A stretch of DNA of 64,000 bases from Synergistaceae bacterium (GTDB lineage: Bacteria; Synergistota; Synergistia; Synergistales; Aminobacteriaceae): NCBI GenBank assembly GCA_018436725.1, contig JAHDKT010000029.1, positions 220,707 to 284,706 of the forward strand, written 5' to 3'. A model generated the notes under the pieces. It was given only the letters and a program-made list of their open reading frames with translations. It made no database searches and was not told where the DNA came from. How positions within the stretch are numbered: the stretch's first letter is position 1; each line of letters starts with the position of its first letter. The position numbers and the translations under genes were made by a program. Shown piece after piece: positions 62,481 to 64,000 of the stretch.

Positions 62481-63130
62481 TGAAAAAGAGAACAGCGTTC
62501 GTCGTCGTTCTGCTCATGGCCCTGCCGGTCCTCTGGATCGCTTCGGGAAGGGCCGATGTGGTGAAGCTGTACGGAGTCCCCTCCTTCGTCGAAGCGACGG
62601 AGAATCCCCGGAGCGGAGCGTCCGTTTCCGAAGGAATTGTGAAGTTTTCAGGCCCTGAAGGTCAGGTTTTCTTTTTATGGGCAAGCGGGACCGCTTTCAA
62701 AGTCCCGGCGGAACCCTTTCTGGAAGCCGGCCTTGATCCGGCGAAGTTGCCCGGCAACATCCTCTACGACGACTCGGCGCACACGCTCCTTATCGGCGAT
62801 GCACCGAAGCAGGGAGGAGAGTCGACAGCGGAAGCGATTTTCTCCGCTTTCCTGAAAACCCATCGCCTTGCCTTCGGATATCACGGAGCGATGGACCACT
62901 TCGGAGTTGATGTCGGCGGGAGCGACGGCGTTTTCGGCGGCGGAAAATTCGAATGGGCCAAGGATCCTCGAACCAACGACAAGGACATCGTGTTCATCAT
63001 CGATCCAAGACCTCTCGAACGCGCCGGGCTGCGTTCCGGCGAGGTGAAGGGGTGGCTTCTTTTGGATCTCGATGTGACGATGAACAGCAAGGCGCCTCGT
63101 TTGGCCTCGCTCTACGAGATAGATAACTGA
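62480..63130 (+). CDS. Secreted protein of unknown function, coupled to copA
   Basis: 216 residues. A signal peptide (MKKRTAFVVVLLMALPVLWI, cleavage near SGRADV) is followed by a soluble domain without Cys or an obvious metal motif. Segments such as FLKTHRLAFGYHGAMDHFGV and GLRSGEVKGWLLLDLDVTMN do not match a family I know. Two histidines and several aspartates could bind metal. The ATG overlaps the copA stop (TAATG), so it is made with the pump; a periplasmic copper-related role is the natural guess. Confidence 0.7.
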   Translation: MKKRTAFVVVLLMALPVLWIASGRADVVKLYGVPSFVEATENPRSGASVSEGIVKFSGPEGQVFFLWASGTAFKVPAEPFLEAGLDPAKLPGNILYDDSAHTLLIGDAPKQGGESTAEAIFSAFLKTHRLAFGYHGAMDHFGVDVGGSDGVFGGGKFEWAKDPRTNDKDIVFIIDPRPLERAGLRSGEVKGWLLLDLDVTMNSKAPRLASLYEIDN

Positions 63131-63165
63131 AAGACCCCGCCCGGCGAAGGAAATAAAACGACCAG

Positions 63166-63210
63166 ACTCCGATACGTGCGGTTGTACAGGCACGTATCGG
63201 AGTGTACAAT
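63166..63210 (+). promoter_or_regulatory. Promoter of the ATC hydrolase-like gene with embedded inverted repeat
   Basis: TTGTAC (63182-63187), 17-nt spacer, TACAAT (63205-63210). A perfect 14-bp inverted repeat, ACTCCGATACGTGC (63166-63179) and GCACGTATCGGAGT (63190-63203), straddles the -35, with its second arm inside the spacer; it could also end the upstream transcript. Confidence 0.6.
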
Positions 63211-63254
63211 GTTCTTCGGAAGACGATCCGTATCGCACGAGGAGGAATACCGCT

Positions 63255-63749
63255 ATGACTATCGAAAACTTGGCGACCATATCCGAACCGCATGTGAGCG
63301 ACATGCGGAGCGCCATAGAGCACCGCGCCGCGTGGATGTTCCTTCTGTTGGACGAAGCGAGAAAAGAAGGTTTGGAATGGGACGGCTTCGCGCGCAAGGC
63401 CATTCTTCGGTGCGGACGTTTTCACGGCGATTGTAAATTTTCGAAGACAGACGATCTCCAAGCGTTCGGCAAGGAATTCGCCAACGAACTGGTGAAGAAG
63501 ATTTTCGAGATGGATGTCGTCGAAATGGGCCCGAACCGTTTCGTCGTGGAATTTCATTACTGTCCTCTTGTCTCCGCTTGGAAAAAACAGAATGCGACCG
63601 AGGCGGAGATCAAGCATCTGTGCGATATCGCCATGGATGGAGACCGCGGCATCGTGGAAACTTTTCCAGCGTTCGAGTTCGAGCTTCAAGATACTCTGGC
63701 CAAGGGCGACAAGGTCTGTCGTATCATCATCACGAAGAAAAAGGGGTAA
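63255..63749 (+). CDS. L-2-amino-thiazoline-4-carboxylic acid hydrolase family protein
   Basis: 164 residues. The C-terminal half matches the ATC hydrolase family: EFHYCPLVSAWKKQNATEAE, IKHLCDIAMDGDRGIVETFP, QDTLAKGDKVCRIII. In Pseudomonas this enzyme opens 2-aminothiazoline-4-carboxylate on the way to cysteine, but many homologues have unknown substrates. An AGGAGGAAT-type SD precedes the ATG at 63255. It stands alone, with its own promoter. Confidence 0.85.
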   Translation: MTIENLATISEPHVSDMRSAIEHRAAWMFLLLDEARKEGLEWDGFARKAILRCGRFHGDCKFSKTDDLQAFGKEFANELVKKIFEMDVVEMGPNRFVVEFHYCPLVSAWKKQNATEAEIKHLCDIAMDGDRGIVETFPAFEFELQDTLAKGDKVCRIIITKKKG

Positions 63750-63867
63750 AGCGGAGAGAGTCTCGTTACCTCGTAGGATGGCGCATCAAGGGGAATAGCC
63801 GGTTCGCGATAGCCGCCCAGCAAAGAAGGAAAATTCGCCATATTGAGTTTTACTTTGGTGCTGTCAA

Positions 63868-64000
63868 GGGACAGCGAAAATGTCACCTCTAAAGGTCGAA
63901 AACGGGACAGGGAAAATGTCACTCCCCTGTCCTTTGTTCTTATGAAACCCGAACGCCGCGAATACTCCCGAAACAATCGCCGTCGCCCTCCACCATCGGA
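63868..64000. mobile_element. Probable end of an insertion sequence
   Basis: Two copies of GGGACAG-x-GAAAATGTCAC (63868-63886 and 63904-63922), 36 bp apart, are 18 of 19 identical; an inverted CCTGTCC follows at 63926-63932. Multiple short terminal repeats of this kind are found at ends of IS21- and IS1202-like elements. A short open frame begins at 63942 and continues past the window edge; it is too short to identify a transposase. Confidence 0.5.

Overview
This window is a gene-dense, moderately GC-rich stretch of a bacterial chromosome with about 56 protein genes and no rRNA, tRNA or CRISPR array that I can see. The gene content suggests an anaerobic diderm, most plausibly a member of the Synergistota: two complete tripartite tricarboxylate (TctCBA) carriers, an Mrp-type multisubunit antiporter, sugar ABC importers with ROK control, an iron alcohol dehydrogenase and a thiazoline-carboxylate hydrolase-like gene. 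The phylum is an inference from gene content, not from a marker gene. Starts are often GTG or TTG and are usually backed by a strong Shine-Dalgarno (SD) sequence.

Layout. 1-1016: start of a secreted protein (minus strand, cut by the edge) and an acyl-ACP thioesterase. 1039-15580: a sugar island with a ROK regulator, a degenerate M24 (creatinase-like) protein, a first RbsB/LsrB-type ABC importer (SBP, double ATPase, two permeases), a Gfo/Idh/MocA dehydrogenase, a TIM-barrel epimerase, a second ABC importer (ATPase, permease, SBP) and a xylose isomerase. 15896-25120: an internally duplicated membrane protein, a TctCBA operon, an FAD oxidoreductase, a four-PAS diguanylate cyclase and an Fe-ADH. 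25230-27982 (minus): a glycine-betaine/proline-type ABC importer. 28330-35188: an Mrp antiporter operon with three antiporter-like subunits and an MbhD-MbhE-MrpB fusion. 35241-43640: a DUF1016 (YhcG-like) protein lacking its catalytic lysine, a CYTH-like protein next to a Ppx/GppA phosphatase, and a second TctCBA operon running into NptA-like Na/Pi transporter and PhoU genes. 43743-47913: orphan dnaK, DUF2156 and an MFS exporter. 47988-55471: a sulfur-metabolism stretch (CoA-disulfide reductase-like, cysteine desulfurase, MoeB/ThiF, cysE-cysK, xdhC, larE). 55638-63749: arsenic (arsR-arsD-arsA) and copper (HMA-TauE-cupredoxin fusion, copA, secreted protein) genes, then an ATC hydrolase-like gene. 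The right edge has repeats that look like the end of an insertion sequence.

The most striking regulatory element is upstream of cysE-cysK. A promoter (minus strand, 53566-53594) is followed almost at once by a 24-codon reading frame with three consecutive Cys codons and a fourth close by, then a stem-loop just past its stop codon and a strong terminator-like hairpin directly before the cysE SD. This looks like ribosome-mediated cysteine attenuation. Other regulatory signals: a 13/15-matched inverted repeat bracketing a near-consensus dnaK promoter (not CIRCE), GC-rich hairpins after every plus-strand solute-binding-protein gene that has a downstream partner, and a 14-bp inverted repeat with one arm inside the promoter spacer of the ATC hydrolase-like gene.
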